Source: Luidia sarsii
Taxonomy: Eukaryota > Echinodermata > Asteroidea > Paxillosida > Luidiidae
DNA: 64,000 bases
Direction: 5' to 3'
Assembly: GCA_949987565.1 (NCBI GenBank)
Contig: OX465103.1
Coordinates: forward strand, 8,203,347-8,267,346
Shown: piece by piece, positions 1 to 9,409 of the stretch
Position numbering within the stretch: position 1 is the stretch's first letter
Layout of the letters: each line of letters opens with the position of its first letter
Program-made: the position numbers and the translations under genes
The notes under the pieces: generated by a model
What the model was told of the DNA's origin: nothing
The model's input: only the letters and a program-made list of their open reading frames with translations
Databases searched by the model: none

Positions 1-930
1 CTAGTGATGGCCAAAGTATAATGGAGAGGTTTATAATAGAGATGAGTACGCAACGCTTAGCTATCCGTACCCATTGGTGGCTATAGATCGGTCGCACCGG
101 CGGCCATCTTTGGGGCCTAGTCTTTGTTCCTCTTGGATAGGCAAGAGTGCACTCTTTGTACCTGCATTGTCACTGAATTTTAATAACACTAGAAGGCCTC
201 AAAGATGGCTGCCAGTGCAAACGATCTATTGGTGGCGTATTGGTGGCGCTCTTCGCAATCCCAACTGCGTAAAATAAGTCTAAAATGAAGTCTATTTCCG
301 ACACCGTGCACCCTCAAAACGGTTTTGGATACCCAACATTGAAGTCTTATTAACTCATAAAAATGGCCCGTATACAGCCAGTCAGCCATTACTCTTTTCT
401 GGCGCAAACCATATACATGTATATGAAAATATATAAAACAAAAGGCAATTTACTAGAAATTTGAATTTTCTAGTTTCTTCCTGTGTAGTGAGCGAGATAT
501 CCTTGTCGTCTGTATGTTTAGAAGATAGTAAGTAACGTATGATGTCATTATTGATGACGTACTGGAAGCCATGCCACTGTATCTGTTTGCTTGCGAAACC
601 TCTCTATTGACAAGGATGCTGAGATTTGTCCGCTGAATTTTCTCTTAGAGCCAATAATCTCTTCCCATAAGATAAGAACTTGCACAGTGACATTACAAAC
701 CTCTCTACCTAATCGTCTCCCACCATACTTGCGGGTAGAAAGCTGAAATGCTATTTCCCTTGTAGTCATGATTCAATCTTCCCTGACATGCCTGAATGGA
801 ATTTCTTTCTACGGGGTCCCAAACACATCTCAAACAAGTTGCTGATGGTAACACTGGTAGATGTAACATGATGTAACAACGTGGTACCCGCCGCTATACA
901 TTATTCAAAATCTGCCACATGACCTCAAAC
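1..930. other. unassigned sequence downstream of TRABD
   Basis: No convincing coding exon, tandem repeat or RNA gene was seen. Short open frames here lack recognisable motifs. It may include the TRABD 3' UTR; no clear AATAAA was found on the minus strand between 1 and 1346. Confidence 0.4.
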
Positions 931-1084
931 AGCTCGGTGGTCAAGTGCTCAAGACGTCTGCACTAGAAAGTAGGAGTCGCGGGTTCGAATCCCGCCCGAG
1001 CTGCCTGATTTTTTTTTTATCAGACATTGGGCAAAGCACTGGGCATTCAGTGCTTATTACGTCATGCAGGGCAAACCCTCATCG
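931..1084 (+). repeat. SINE family A, tRNA-Ser-like head, near-complete copy
   Basis: The head has a 7-bp acceptor-like stem (AGCTCGG...CCGAGCT), an A box (TGGTCAAGTG) and a B box (GGTTCGAATCC). The CTAGAAA loop recalls tRNA-Ser(AGA). The body carries CAAAGCACTG and AGTGCTTAT and ends in GGGCAAACCCTCAT. At least four related copies lie in the window in both orientations, so this is a SINE and not a working tRNA gene. Confidence 0.8.
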
Positions 1085-1346
1085 AATAACATTCTCCTCG
1101 ATGCAAACATCATGCTATATCTATGACAAGAGGGGGTCTTGGTGTCTTGCAATTTGTCCTTCATGCCCTCAGACTTGACCGAACGTGGCCTTGCCCAAGA
1201 CGTGGAGAAACTCGTGGCCCGGTGTCCCTATAGGATCCAAAGTAACCCAATGGACTAACTGACAACTTCTCCCAGATGTGTTTGGCAGGAACCCAGCCAA
1301 CGGCTTTGGATTGGTCATGCAGTCCATGCGTTCATCGATTGTCTGG

Positions 1347-1474
1347 CTACCACCATTCATCTGCGATACCGGTCCATCTGATGCATCGGTAGCAACCCCA
1401 GGCCACCACGCCCAGCACAGAGACCCTCAGTCCCCAATGAAAGACACGTCCGGTCAGGGAGGGTGGGGGAACAC
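1347..1474 (-). CDS. TRABD: TRABD terminal exon with apparent frameshift in the membrane tail
   Basis: After acceptor TTCTGACAG the exon opens in phase with SVPPPSLTGRVF, matching the VPPPSVSGR block before the tail anchor of vertebrate TRABD. Past a run of four T (plus-strand AAAA, 1440-1443) this frame gives no membrane segment and stops at 1359-1357. The next frame gives the expected hydrophobic tail, with VSVLGVVAWGCYR followed by a basic/aromatic end, and stops at 1349-1347. A one-base insertion in the homopolymer explains this: sequencing error, allele, or real loss of the tail anchor. The coordinates cover both stops. Confidence 0.8.
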
Positions 1475-4400
1475 TGTCAGAACGAGAGAGACAAGAATAG
1501 AACAGTGGCATTCTTTTCAAAGACGCGGAATCCGCGTCTCACTCTCAGTGATGTTTGTCTGCATGTTGAGGCTTTATGACTTTTTTGGCAATCTTTTTAG
1601 GCACATTTTGACACCAATTTTATTAAAATTAGTGGTGCCGTTCTCTGACAATGAACATTTTTTAGGGCCATGGTATAGCTTGACGGAAATGTTTCCATTG
1701 ACTCACACTACATAAAAGCATAGCATCCAAGGTGCATAGGTATTTCTTTTCAGGATTCTTTGGCATAATTAGCTCATTAATATTGCTGTATGCAATTTTA
1801 GGTTCTTCGTGTTACCATATCATTGTCCAATTTATGCAAATTGGGGGAATTCAATAAAAAAAACATAGGAAAATCAATAAAAAACAATGAAAACATAAAA
1901 AAGCCCCAAAAATGGAATCTACACAAAACATTAATTTTTTCGAATGAAATTTTACACAAATGTTTATTATGTAATTCTCTATCACCTTGCAAAATATCAT
2001 TCCAATCCATCTTTCAATGACAGATCTGAGGGGGGGGGGATAGTTCAGGTTCTTAATATAATTATTTTCATGGTTTTTGTAACTGCCTTTATCTCCAATT
2101 TCCTGTTTTTGACAGAGCCTAGTCCAGAAGATTAATTTCTACATTCCCAAGTGGATTATTTACATTTTCCTTTGACTCATTAAAGCCATATTGGATATAA
2201 AGGACCATTACTGTTGTTGAAAAACCATGAATAAATTTCAAAGAGCTTATAGAATCATAAGTATTGGTGTGAATTAAAGGCCCTACACAACATTGGTAAA
2301 ATAAAAAAACAGAAATATTCACAGATTTACATGAAACTTATACAGTATGAAGATAGTAGAAACCTCGCACTGAAATATTGCTGTCTAAAATGCTGTATTT
2401 TTTTTAGAAAAGAGTAAAGAAATAGTTTACGTCTCATCCCCTAGACGTAAACGATTTCTCGGAACAATGCGTTGAATGCTACATTTTCGTGAAACCAAAG
2501 AAGCGTTTTTTTCACTATTTTCTCGAGACTCAGTTGGTGGATTGCATCTAAGCACAACTTACCTCATCAGCTGTTGGATATCCTCAATACTTGGTGGCTT
2601 GCTCCAGTGGTTGACAATGCCCGGCAAATGGCCAATGCCTACCACACCAACCACTACTGGATTGATGGCAACTACCGCGGGGGAAAAAGTCGACAAAAAC
2701 CACCATCAGACAAGGGGAAGGAATCCTGAATTGATTTCAATGAGGTTTTGCCCTGCTTGACGTGATAGACACCAAGTGCTCAGTACTTTGCCCGAGGAAA
2801 AAAATATTTCAGGCAGCTCGGGCGGGATCCGAACCCATGACTCCCGATTTCTAGTACGGACGTCTGCCTGAAATACAAGCTGCCTGAAATATCTTTATAG
2901 GGCATCGGGCAAAGCACTGAGCACTTAGTGTTTATCACGTCGAGCAAGGGCAACCCTGCTTGTGACACTGATATAACATGACATAGTATGGAGTGTATGT
3001 GGTGTGATCCTAACAAGGAATAAAGTTAAGCTCAAAGCGCATCAACATGATGTTTATATCTCAGAAAGCTAAGCTGATGTGTACCTCTTTCATTGACTGG
3101 ATGTCTGATGGGCTGAGCGCAAACTCTGAGTGAGTTGGCAAGGAAGATGTCCCTCTCCGAGACAAAGACTTGGCTGAGTGTGGGGAACTCCCCCATCATC
3201 TCCTCCAGCAGCTCCATCAACAGATCCTTCTGCTTGAAGCGCTCCACATCCTCCGACCTGTTGTTAAACATATGGTGTTGTTTTTTTTTTTTTGTCCAAC
3301 TGTGCCGGCAGACCGCAACTCACCACGGTCACAGAACTAAGGGGTTTTCACACAAGACGAAATCCCCCGGGGAATTCGGTCAGTCTGTTCACACTACCAA
3401 AGAAAATCCTCAGGAAAACCTTTTTCCCAGGGAATATTTATAGTAAGGTAGTGTAGAAGGTGATGACCCCGGGGTTGAACAGTTTGCCCGGGGAAAAGCA
3501 ACTAGTGTGAATATCGGCGGGTTTTTACTTACCCCACCTTTTTGCATCCATTTACTCCGTTTACACCTTCCCCGGGAATTGATTGCCAGTGTGAAAAGTG
3601 CATATTCCCGGGAAATAGTGTCCCTGGGAGTTACCAAATGGGTCCAGTGTGAACGCTTGCAACCCCGGGAAAAAAATCCCTGGGATTTTCCCGGGGATTT
3701 ATTCCACAGGGATTGGCTCTGTAGTGTGAGAAAGGCTCTAGTGACCTTATGAAATAAGCAAGCTGGTCCTTCTAGAACTAATCCTCCCACACCAGAACAG
3801 TGGAAGCTCTAGATATTGAATCTTGTCACAGGACTTAATCTTGTCATTCTTCCGCTCAGCCTCGGAAGTTTGACAAAATTAAGTCCTATTAAGGGAACAT
3901 GGTTTTAGTGAACAACAAATGGGACTTCCGTCTCGTCAACGCATTCAATGTACAGCTTGTTGGCTTACTGACACAAAGCTGAGCATGAGGGCTGGCTCAA
4001 GGCTTAGGAGGGTCCAGCATAGAGACAGCAGGCCTTTGGCCGAGTCTGGACGTGACTTGACCAGGCTACGACTGAGGCTACGGCTGAGGCTACGGCTGAG
4101 GCTACGGCTGAGGCTACGGCTGAGGCTACGGCTGAGGCTACGGCTGAGGCTACGGCTGAGGCTACGGCTGAGGCTACGGCTGAGGCTACGGCTGAGGCTA
4201 CGGCTGAGGCTACGGCTGAGGCTACGGCTGAGGCTACGGCTGAGGCTACGGCTGAGGCTACGGCTGAGGCTACGGCTGAGGCTACGGCTGAGGCTACGGC
4301 TGAAGCTACGGCTGAGGCTAAGGCTGAGGCAACGGCTGAGGCTCCGGCTGAGGCTACGGCTGAGGCTACGGCTAAGGCTGCGGCTAAGGCTATGGCTTAG

Positions 4401-7400
4401 GCTACGGCTGAGGCTACGGCTGAGGCTACAGCTGAGGCTGCGGCTAAGGCTGCGGCTAAGGCTGCGGCTAAGGCTACGGCTTAGGCTACGGCTTAGGCTA
4501 CGGCTAAGGCTACGGCTGAGGCTACTCACGTAATCGGGTCTTTGCTGGTCAGCAGACACCAGGCTAGGCGCAGCTTCTGCAGCATGCTCAATGCTCCCAT
4601 GGCCCTGTTCAAGGTGATCTGGATCGGCCGGTCACCGAGATGGACCTTACAGCCAGGAACCCTCTGAGCCTGGTGGAGGAAAAAGGACAATATAACTCTC
4701 TCTCTCTCTTGCTCTCTTTTAGAGAATCTTATCAATCCGTTAGGCCCCCAAATAGTTGTGCTTCTTGTTTACCGGCCAACCCTATTTTTATGGCGCGACC
4801 CTATTTTTTTTGGGGGGGGGTGGGAGTGTGCTTCCCAACCGATCCTATTTTGACGGCACGTCGGCACAACCCTATTTTGACAGTGTGACCAGTGGTTTAA
4901 TCAATGTGGTTTAAATCAACCAACCCTGCACACATGTAAATCATGGCTATGTTGGCTCGAGTATATATATAACACATACCTCGCTAGTGCGTGACTCAGC
5001 ATGAAAGACATTTTGAGATTACTGTGGTAATTATGGATTCATATTTAGGTCATCATCATCATTGGCTGTCTACAAGCTGTCTCCAACCACTGCGGTCTTG
5101 AACAATATAATTTGGTTGTAGCTTCCCTTCATAGTCTCCCATTAGTTGTTGTATATACTGCAGGTACAGTGTCCTGGGCCTTCCTGGTTTCCTTTTTCCT
5201 ATAGGTGCGTTCCCACTAGAGCAGAATAGCGTGATTCACTTTTTGATTTTTGAAAATCAATTTTATTTTGTGTGTGGACGCAAAATGCTCACTAATAAGC
5301 GCGATTTGAATCGCAATCCAAATCGCGGTTTTGCTTCGATTTTGTTTTTTGCAACAGCGCAATTGCTTGTCACGCACTGTGTGTGGACCCTATTGAAAAG
5401 AGAAAATTGAAATGTTACATCCCACAATTCCATATGCGTAGATAAACAACCGCCCACAGCACAATAAGCTGATTATTGACGCATGATTGCGTGCGATAAG
5501 CACACAGCCAGCTCATACGCACGTTGCACATGCGCCGTTCGTGGCACAGTATAGCTTCCTGTTGGACACTCTTGGGTCACATTTCAGGCATGCACAGTTC
5601 TGACTGATTCTAATCTGTTTTTGAATTGCGATTCACTTTTCAATTTTTTTGCCGTGTGTGGACGGACGCGGGAAAAAGAAATAAAATTGGTTTTTCACTT
5701 GCGATCCACTTTTCGATTTTTTTCAAGTGGGAACGCACCTAATGTCCCCATTTAGGTAAGACTGTAAAATGTCACTGAAGGCTCTAGCATGGGGCCTCTG
5801 TTCATTCTAACTCATCATGATGACACTGCCACTATGCTAGCTCCATGCTATGTCCGCTGGGCCAAGTGTTGTACCTCTTTAAAGGCTTTCCTGAATTCAC
5901 CTCCGGGCGCCATGCCAAGCTCCTTGGTAAGATGTGCGGACATGTGCAGCAGTAAGACCTGCATCACACCACCTATCAACCCATGCTGTACACGATGGTA
6001 AGAACATAGACACAAAAAACAAAGTACATGTAGTTAGCCATGTTAAACGGCAATAACGTAGGTCTACTATGAAAACCGTAGGTCACCGTAGTGATGCTGA
6101 CCGGTTTAGCCGTGAGAAAATGTTTGACTATTCAACCACATGACTGAGCTAGACGCAGAGTGTTTGACCATACTGGCGATGGCTTGCTGGGTTGTGGCTA
6201 CAGGGCTATCGTGGAGAGGATGCGTGTTGATTCTGATCAGTTTTCAAATTTGATGAGTCGGTTCATCAAGGAAATTACATGCAGCTAGCTAGGCAGCCTG
6301 AACAAACAAAGAATTTGCACACCAGACTAGTACAAAACGCTACAAAAGTGACGAGGAACCGCATATCAGCAATCTATGTTATGGTAAGCAACAATATTCT
6401 ACGGTACAGTGGGTGTTATGGGTTCCAGATGGTGCAGTCCTGCTGGATTGGTGTACCTGTTTGATGGATAACCGCAGCTTTTCCATGTTGAGGTCTTTGG
6501 CTTCCTCGAGCAGTGTCTCCTCATCCAGCTGCAAGATGCTTAGCCGACCTTTACACAGCTCTACCATGACCACGTCTGGCTGCACAGCTTGTATCAACTA
6601 CAACACAGTGGAGAGTTCAGAATTGGCAATGGGTTTTACAAGTCTTACTTTGTATATTGCTGATTGCCTATCTATTGTGCTTGGTTGTCCTACCTTTTTA
6701 TCATCAGAATAAATGAAAATTTTGGCAATTGGATGCAGCTTTTTAAACTCAAGTCAAACAGAGGAAAAACTTGCTGGGAACTTTTGAACAAATTGAAAAA
6801 TTGGCAAAGAAAACTTGGACTGGACCGGGACTTGTACCTGTTCTTTTGACTTGAATTGAAAAAGCTGCATCCACTTTGTGTGATCCCCGAGTTGCCGTAG
6901 CCAGGTTTACAACAATGAGGGTTTGCCCTGCCTGATGTGATAAGCACTGAGTGCTCAGTGCTTTGCCCAATGCCCGATGAAACAATTGCAGACAGCTTGG
7001 GCGGGATTCGAACCCGCGACTCCTGCTTTCTAGTGCAGATGTCTAAACCACTTGACCGCCGAGCTGGTCGAGGTTGTGCGGCGGATTCGAGGTACTGTAT
7101 CGCGGCGGGGAAAGGCCAAGTTACACGCATAAAAGCAAAATGCTTTGCACAGCAATTACCTCGGCAACGTCTTGCTGGCTCTTCTCGCTGAAGTGCGCCG
7201 TGCCCACCACGTACACCTTGCCCCCCGCCTCTGTCTCCAGGGTGGAGACAGTGTCGGGCAGCACTGGGTTGTCCCGCCGAAGGTTATACTTGACTCGCAG
7301 CAGCTCCACACCGCTGTACTCCTCCTCCACATCCCCTCCATAGTCCGTCCCGCTGCTGCTCATGTCGTACTCGGCGCCGCTGCTCTCGCTGTCCTGCTGC

Positions 7401-8095
7401 AGTCCGGCGCCGTCCGCCTCCTCCTCTGAGTTGATGTGGTAGCTGCCGAGGTCGCTCTCGCTGTCGTCGCACATGTCATGCTCGGCGTGCTCGATCAAGT
7501 CCTCCACCACGTTCTGGAGGTTGGCCACCTCCTGCTCGTCGAGGTCCCTCTCCCCCATCCCGTTGTTCTCGTCGCCGTCCGCTTGGTCATCGTCCATGTC
7601 TGCCGACAGCGGCCGGTACGTGCCCTCGTCCAGCATGGACCCGTCCCCCTGGGCCTCGTCGGCGTTCGGCGAGTAGCTGCCGGACTCGCTCAGACTGTCC
7701 CCGGCACTGTCCTTCTCGCTGTTGACCTCGTAGTTTCCCTCGATGTTGCCATCGTCGCCATCGCTGTAGTCCAGACTCTCGTCGTTGTTGTCGTTGGTTT
7801 CTGGAGGAGCAACTTTACTACTGGAGGCACCGGCGCCAAGCACGTAGGGAACTTCCATCTCATTATTTGAGGAGCCGTTCGTCAACAAGTTGCCTGTGAA
7901 GCAGAACCAAGACGGAGGAAGAAATGTGTGTCTCAATCTACCCACACTAACATTATACAGCATCTAGGCTACACTTGCACGCGTTGAACCCTACGACTGT
8001 TTCCTGAACAGCAGTGCAAAGCAACGTCTAGGACATCGCACCGCACGTGCACACACTTCCGCATACCACTCCGCACCTGGACCTGGTGACATCAT
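1347..8095 (-). CDS. TRABD: TRABD-like TraB-domain protein, multi-exon gene (whole model)
   Basis: Exons, 5' to 3' on the minus strand: 8095-8077 (tentative), 7893-7160, 6597-6457, 5985-5875, 4669-4530, 3257-3085, 2671-2563 and 1474-1347. Every junction has GT-AG ends and matching phase. The joined product, about 515 residues, follows the animal TRABD order: GTAHFS motif, VELCKGRLSIL block, MSAHLTKELGMAPGGEF, HLGDRPIQIT, ERFKQKDLL, MMGEFPTL, VSERDIFLA, VVGVVGIGHLPGI, VPPPSLTGR, then a hydrophobic tail. TraB/PrgY/Tiki-type proteins share the GTxHxS and GxGH motifs. TRABD in vertebrates is a tail-anchored protein reported at the mitochondrial outer membrane, and Tiki relatives are metalloproteases; activity here is not shown. 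The N-terminus is far longer than the roughly 60 residues that precede this motif in human TRABD, and it is acidic. The last exon seems frameshifted (see its entry). Confidence 0.9.
2275..2545 (+). mobile_element. TTAA-flanked MITE family 1, truncated copy in TRABD intron
   Basis: It begins TTAAAGGCCCTACACAACAT and shares the internal block with copies at 27.1, 38.6, 52.8 and 60.5 kb, including the GTTTACGTCTC palindrome. The right end is missing: similarity fades close to exon 7 of TRABD. Confidence 0.7.
2563..2671 (-). CDS. TRABD: TRABD exon 7
   Basis: 109 nt from acceptor GCGGTAG to donor ATGAG/GTAAGT, phase 1 in and phase 2 out. It encodes AINPVVVGVVGIGHLPGIVN, then HWSKPPSIEDIQQLM. GIGHLPGI is the GxGH motif close to the C-terminus of TraB proteins. 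Confidence 0.92.
2738..2959. repeat. two SINE A pieces in head-to-head inversion
   Basis: Bases 2738-2868 are a minus-strand copy whose tRNA-like head is cut at GACGTCTGCC. Bases 2870-2959 are the body of a plus-strand copy. They abut as an inverted pair inside the TRABD intron 2672-3084. Confidence 0.7.
3085..3257 (-). CDS. TRABD: TRABD exon 6
   Basis: 173 nt from acceptor AACAACAG to donor GAG/GTACAC, phase 2 in and phase 1 out. It encodes SEDVERFKQKDLLMELLEEM, MGEFPTLSQVFVSERDIFLA and an NSLRVCAQPIRHPVNER tail. VSERDxxL is the conserved TraB core. This is an ordinary internal exon with no odd features. Confidence 0.93.
3340..3738. mobile_element. MITE rich in CCCGGG, in TRABD intron
   Basis: About 400 bp with subterminal inverted similarity (TTTTCACAC at the left, GTGTGAGAAAG at the right) and many CCCGGG and CCCAGGGA blocks in both orientations. 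Related pieces occur at 13.6, 20.1 and 52.0 kb. Confidence 0.6.
4066..4524. repeat. 12-bp minisatellite (GGCTACGGCTGA), about 38 copies
   Basis: Near-perfect head-to-tail units; variants (GGCTAAGGCTGC and others) cluster at the right-hand third. On the minus strand the array begins about 6 bases after the splice donor of TRABD exon 5. Because the unit is a multiple of three, several frames stay open as Arg-Leu or Ser-Leu-Ser-Arg repeats. These are intronic and not taken as protein. Confidence 0.95.
4530..4669 (-). CDS. TRABD: TRABD exon 5
   Basis: 140 nt from acceptor CCACCAG to donor GTGAGT, ending in phase 2. It encodes AQRVPGCKVHLGDRPIQITL, then an RAMGALSMLQKLRLAW segment. HLGDRP is a conserved TraB motif. 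The donor is followed within a few bases by the first unit of a 38-copy 12-bp repeat (4066-4524). Confidence 0.93.
4740..5010 (+). repeat. dispersed repeat with CCCTATTTTGAC blocks
   Basis: It shares ordered blocks with 27580-27835: repeated ACCCTATTTTGA, GTGTGACCAGTG, an ATATATA stretch and TGACTCAGCAT. The identity of the element is unknown. Confidence 0.55.
5202..5741. mobile_element. MITE with TAGGTGCGTTCCCACT terminal inverted repeats
   Basis: Perfect 16-bp terminal inverted repeats bound a 540-bp element made largely of GATTCACTTTT and AATCGCGATTC-like AT-rich blocks. It has no coding capacity. Related internal sequence lies at 12540-12680 and 17014-17462. It sits in the TRABD intron between exons 4 and 5. 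Confidence 0.75.
5875..5985 (-). CDS. TRABD: TRABD exon 4
   Basis: 111 nt, phase 0 at both ends (acceptor TACAG, donor GAG/GTACAA). It encodes HGLIGGVMQVLLLHMSAHLT followed by KELGMAPGGEFRKAFKE. The GMAPGGEFRxAF segment is a TRABD-family hallmark. Confidence 0.93.
6457..6597 (-). CDS. TRABD: TRABD exon 3
   Basis: 141 nt, phase 0 at both ends (acceptor TTGTAG, donor CAG/GTACAC). It encodes LIQAVQPDVVMVELCKGRLS and continues through LQLDEETLLEEAKDLNMEKL. The PDVVxVELC block and the following DExxLLxEA helix are diagnostic of TRABD. The join to exon 2 keeps the spacing between GTAHFS and VQPDVV seen in vertebrate TRABD. Confidence 0.93.
6912..7066 (-). repeat. SINE family A copy in TRABD intron
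   Basis: Starts CAATGAGGGTTTGCCCTGCC and ends in the tRNA-like head (GGGATTCGAACCCGCGACTC, then TTGACCGCCGAGCT). It is directly preceded (about 6850-6911) by a fragment of composite repeat B. Confidence 0.8.
7160..7893 (-). CDS. TRABD: TRABD exon 2: acidic N-terminal extension plus start of TraB domain
   Basis: The 734-nt exon runs from acceptor TTCACAG to donor GAG/GTAATT. About the first 200 residues are low complexity, rich in Asp, Glu, Ser, Gly and Asn, and look disordered. The end enters the TraB fold with KVYVVGTAHFSEKSQQDVAE (motif GTAHFS near residue 237 of the model). GC content is much higher than in the flanking introns, which is why the opposite strand is also open (7436-7870). 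An internal ATG at 7858 with purine at -3 and G at +4 could be the real start, giving 233 residues from this exon. Confidence 0.85.
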
Positions 8096-8240
8096 TTTGT
8101 TTCAAATCCAAGATGGCCACCCCAACTCGGCTCTTCACAGGGCGATGATCTGCGCACCACGTGTGTGGACTGTTATTGCGAAACAGCAAATAGCCCTCGT
8201 GCGGGATATACGTCACAAGACTAAACACTGATTGGTCGAG
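8000..8240 (-). promoter_or_regulatory. candidate TRABD promoter and 5' end
   Basis: CG-richer sequence just upstream of the first TRABD exon, with no TATA box visible. A CCAAGATGGCC string at 8108-8118 resembles the YY1-type motif often found at TATA-less start sites. This is inference from position and composition only. Confidence 0.25.
8077..8095 (-). CDS. TRABD: TRABD possible first coding exon
   Basis: Tentative. ATGATGTCACC on the minus strand at 8095 has A at -3. It is followed in phase by a possible donor (CCAG/GTGCGG, exon end 8077; another donor lies 6 bases earlier). Either joins in phase 1 to the strong acceptor at 7894 (TTCTGCTTCACAG). An in-frame stop lies just upstream of the ATG. 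The alternative is that translation starts at the in-exon ATG at 7858 (GAGATGGAAG) and that the first exon is non-coding. Confidence 0.35.
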
Positions 8241-8690
8241 GCGCCAGGTTCAGATTCCGAATCTGAACGGGACATTTTCAGACAGTATTTGGGTGAGTTT
8301 CTGCCCGTTTTTCGGAAAAATATTTTTGAGTTATCTGATCACATTCAGTATACATTTGCGATCAAGTCCATGTCCTGAGATTGTGTGTGACGATTTTCAA
8401 AAGGGTGGAAAAAGGGGGCGATCGGGACAGTAGTGTTTCAAAAATGGTAAAAATACGAACCTCGGTCTAATTTTGTACATAGCGGTCCGTAACCCTCAGG
8501 TCTCTGACCTTCGGGAGGATGAGGGTTACAGTTACCGCAACTACCCGCACTGCGAACCCTAAACCTGTCAAAACTAAAAACGACATCAATTTGCGTAATA
8601 CTCTTACTAATAAGTAATAATCATAGAACTTCTTCTTGATAAGATATCTTACTTTATTTATTTGATTTTGAAGTAAATATAATACAACTG
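8241..8690. other. intergenic sequence, no gene seen
   Basis: AT-rich sequence with a short palindrome (AGATTCCGAATCT near 8251) and no convincing open frame, RNA gene or recognisable repeat. Confidence 0.35.
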
Positions 8691-8697
8691 TTGTTGT

Positions 8698-8868
8698 AAC
8701 TGTTGTTACGGCAGTCTTCCGTGTGGTTCCCTGACTTCACATTATTTGTCAGGATGTTTAGCTCTTGGAACCAGACTATCAGCTAAAAGACCGGTTCAAC
8801 CAGCCTGCAATGCTGATGAAATACAATTAAGTCAGGGGAACCACACGGACGACTGCCGTAACAACAGC
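8698..8868. repeat. foldback: 40-bp inverted arms around an 85-bp loop
   Basis: The left arm starts CTGTTGTTACGGCAGTC (about 8700). The right arm (about 8828-8867) is its reverse complement with one mismatch and one indel. The loop has no coding potential. Confidence 0.85.
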
Positions 8869-8949
8869 CACTGCGAATACAAAAACTGTTGCTAACTGCT
8901 CACTCAATCACTAACTAGACTACTAAAGTACTAGTACTAGACATAGTAA

Positions 8950-9037
8950 ATAAGTGGAAAGGGAAGGGTGATCAAAGTCACGCGATGTGTCGACACATCG
9001 ACACATCGCGTGACTTTGATCACCCTTTCCACTTATC
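8950..9037. repeat. near-perfect palindrome
   Basis: AAGTGGAAAGGG...CCCTTTCCACTT arms, with a 5-bp extra GGGAA in the left arm. The centre contains the self-complementary GATGTGTCGACACATC. Confidence 0.85.
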
Positions 9038-9102
9038 TGCACCACCGCGATGAACAACCCCTTCATTTCTATAGTATAGTAAAATTAAAATGACCTGCAA
9101 TA

Positions 9103-9216
9103 CTAGTCCAAGTAACTTGGACCCTTACTAACACTATTGCCTTTTACAAAAAAAAAATACTCCTTATTTTTTTTTTTTTACTTTTAAGGCGATAAGAGTC
9201 CAAGTTACTCGGACTA
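9103..9216. repeat. inverted pair of GTCCAAGTNACTTGGAC-type arms
   Basis: AGTCCAAGTAACTTGGAC at about 9103 and AGTCCAAGTTACTCGGACT near 9198 flank an A/T-homopolymer spacer. The same arm sequence bounds the larger palindrome at 9261-9407. Confidence 0.65.
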
Positions 9217-9260
9217 AATAAAATTTTAAATCTCAGAAGGCGGCGATCCTAGCACAAGCA

Positions 9261-9407
9261 GTAGTCCGAGTAACTTGGACCCGACAAGTCACCCTTTTTT
9301 TATCGAATTTTGAAATTTTGAGTTTCGGGTGACTGTCACCCGAAACTCAAAATTTCAAAATTCGATAAAAAAAGGGTGACTTGTCGGGTCCAAGTTACTC
9401 GGACTAC
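9261..9407. repeat. 147-bp palindrome with 73-nt arms and 1-nt spacer
   Basis: The two arms are exact reverse complements around a single T at 9334 (GGGTGAC-T-GTCACCC), checked base by base including the 7-base T and A runs. The outer ends are AGTCCGAGTAACTTGGACCC and its complement. No coding capacity. Confidence 0.95.
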
Positions 9408-9409
9408 AC

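Noticed and set aside
931..1005. functional tRNA-Ser gene
   Set aside because: Same head is repeated at several places with a shared non-tRNA body, and the anticodon stem pairs poorly; it is a SINE.
3919..4559. 204-codon frames on both strands over the 12-bp array
   Set aside because: They are open only because the unit is a multiple of three. The array lies within an intron of TRABD and the translation is a pure Arg-Leu or Ser-Leu-Ser-Arg repeat.
7436..7870. 144-codon plus-strand frame rich in Val and Leu
   Set aside because: Mirror of the acidic Asp/Glu-rich TRABD exon on the opposite strand.
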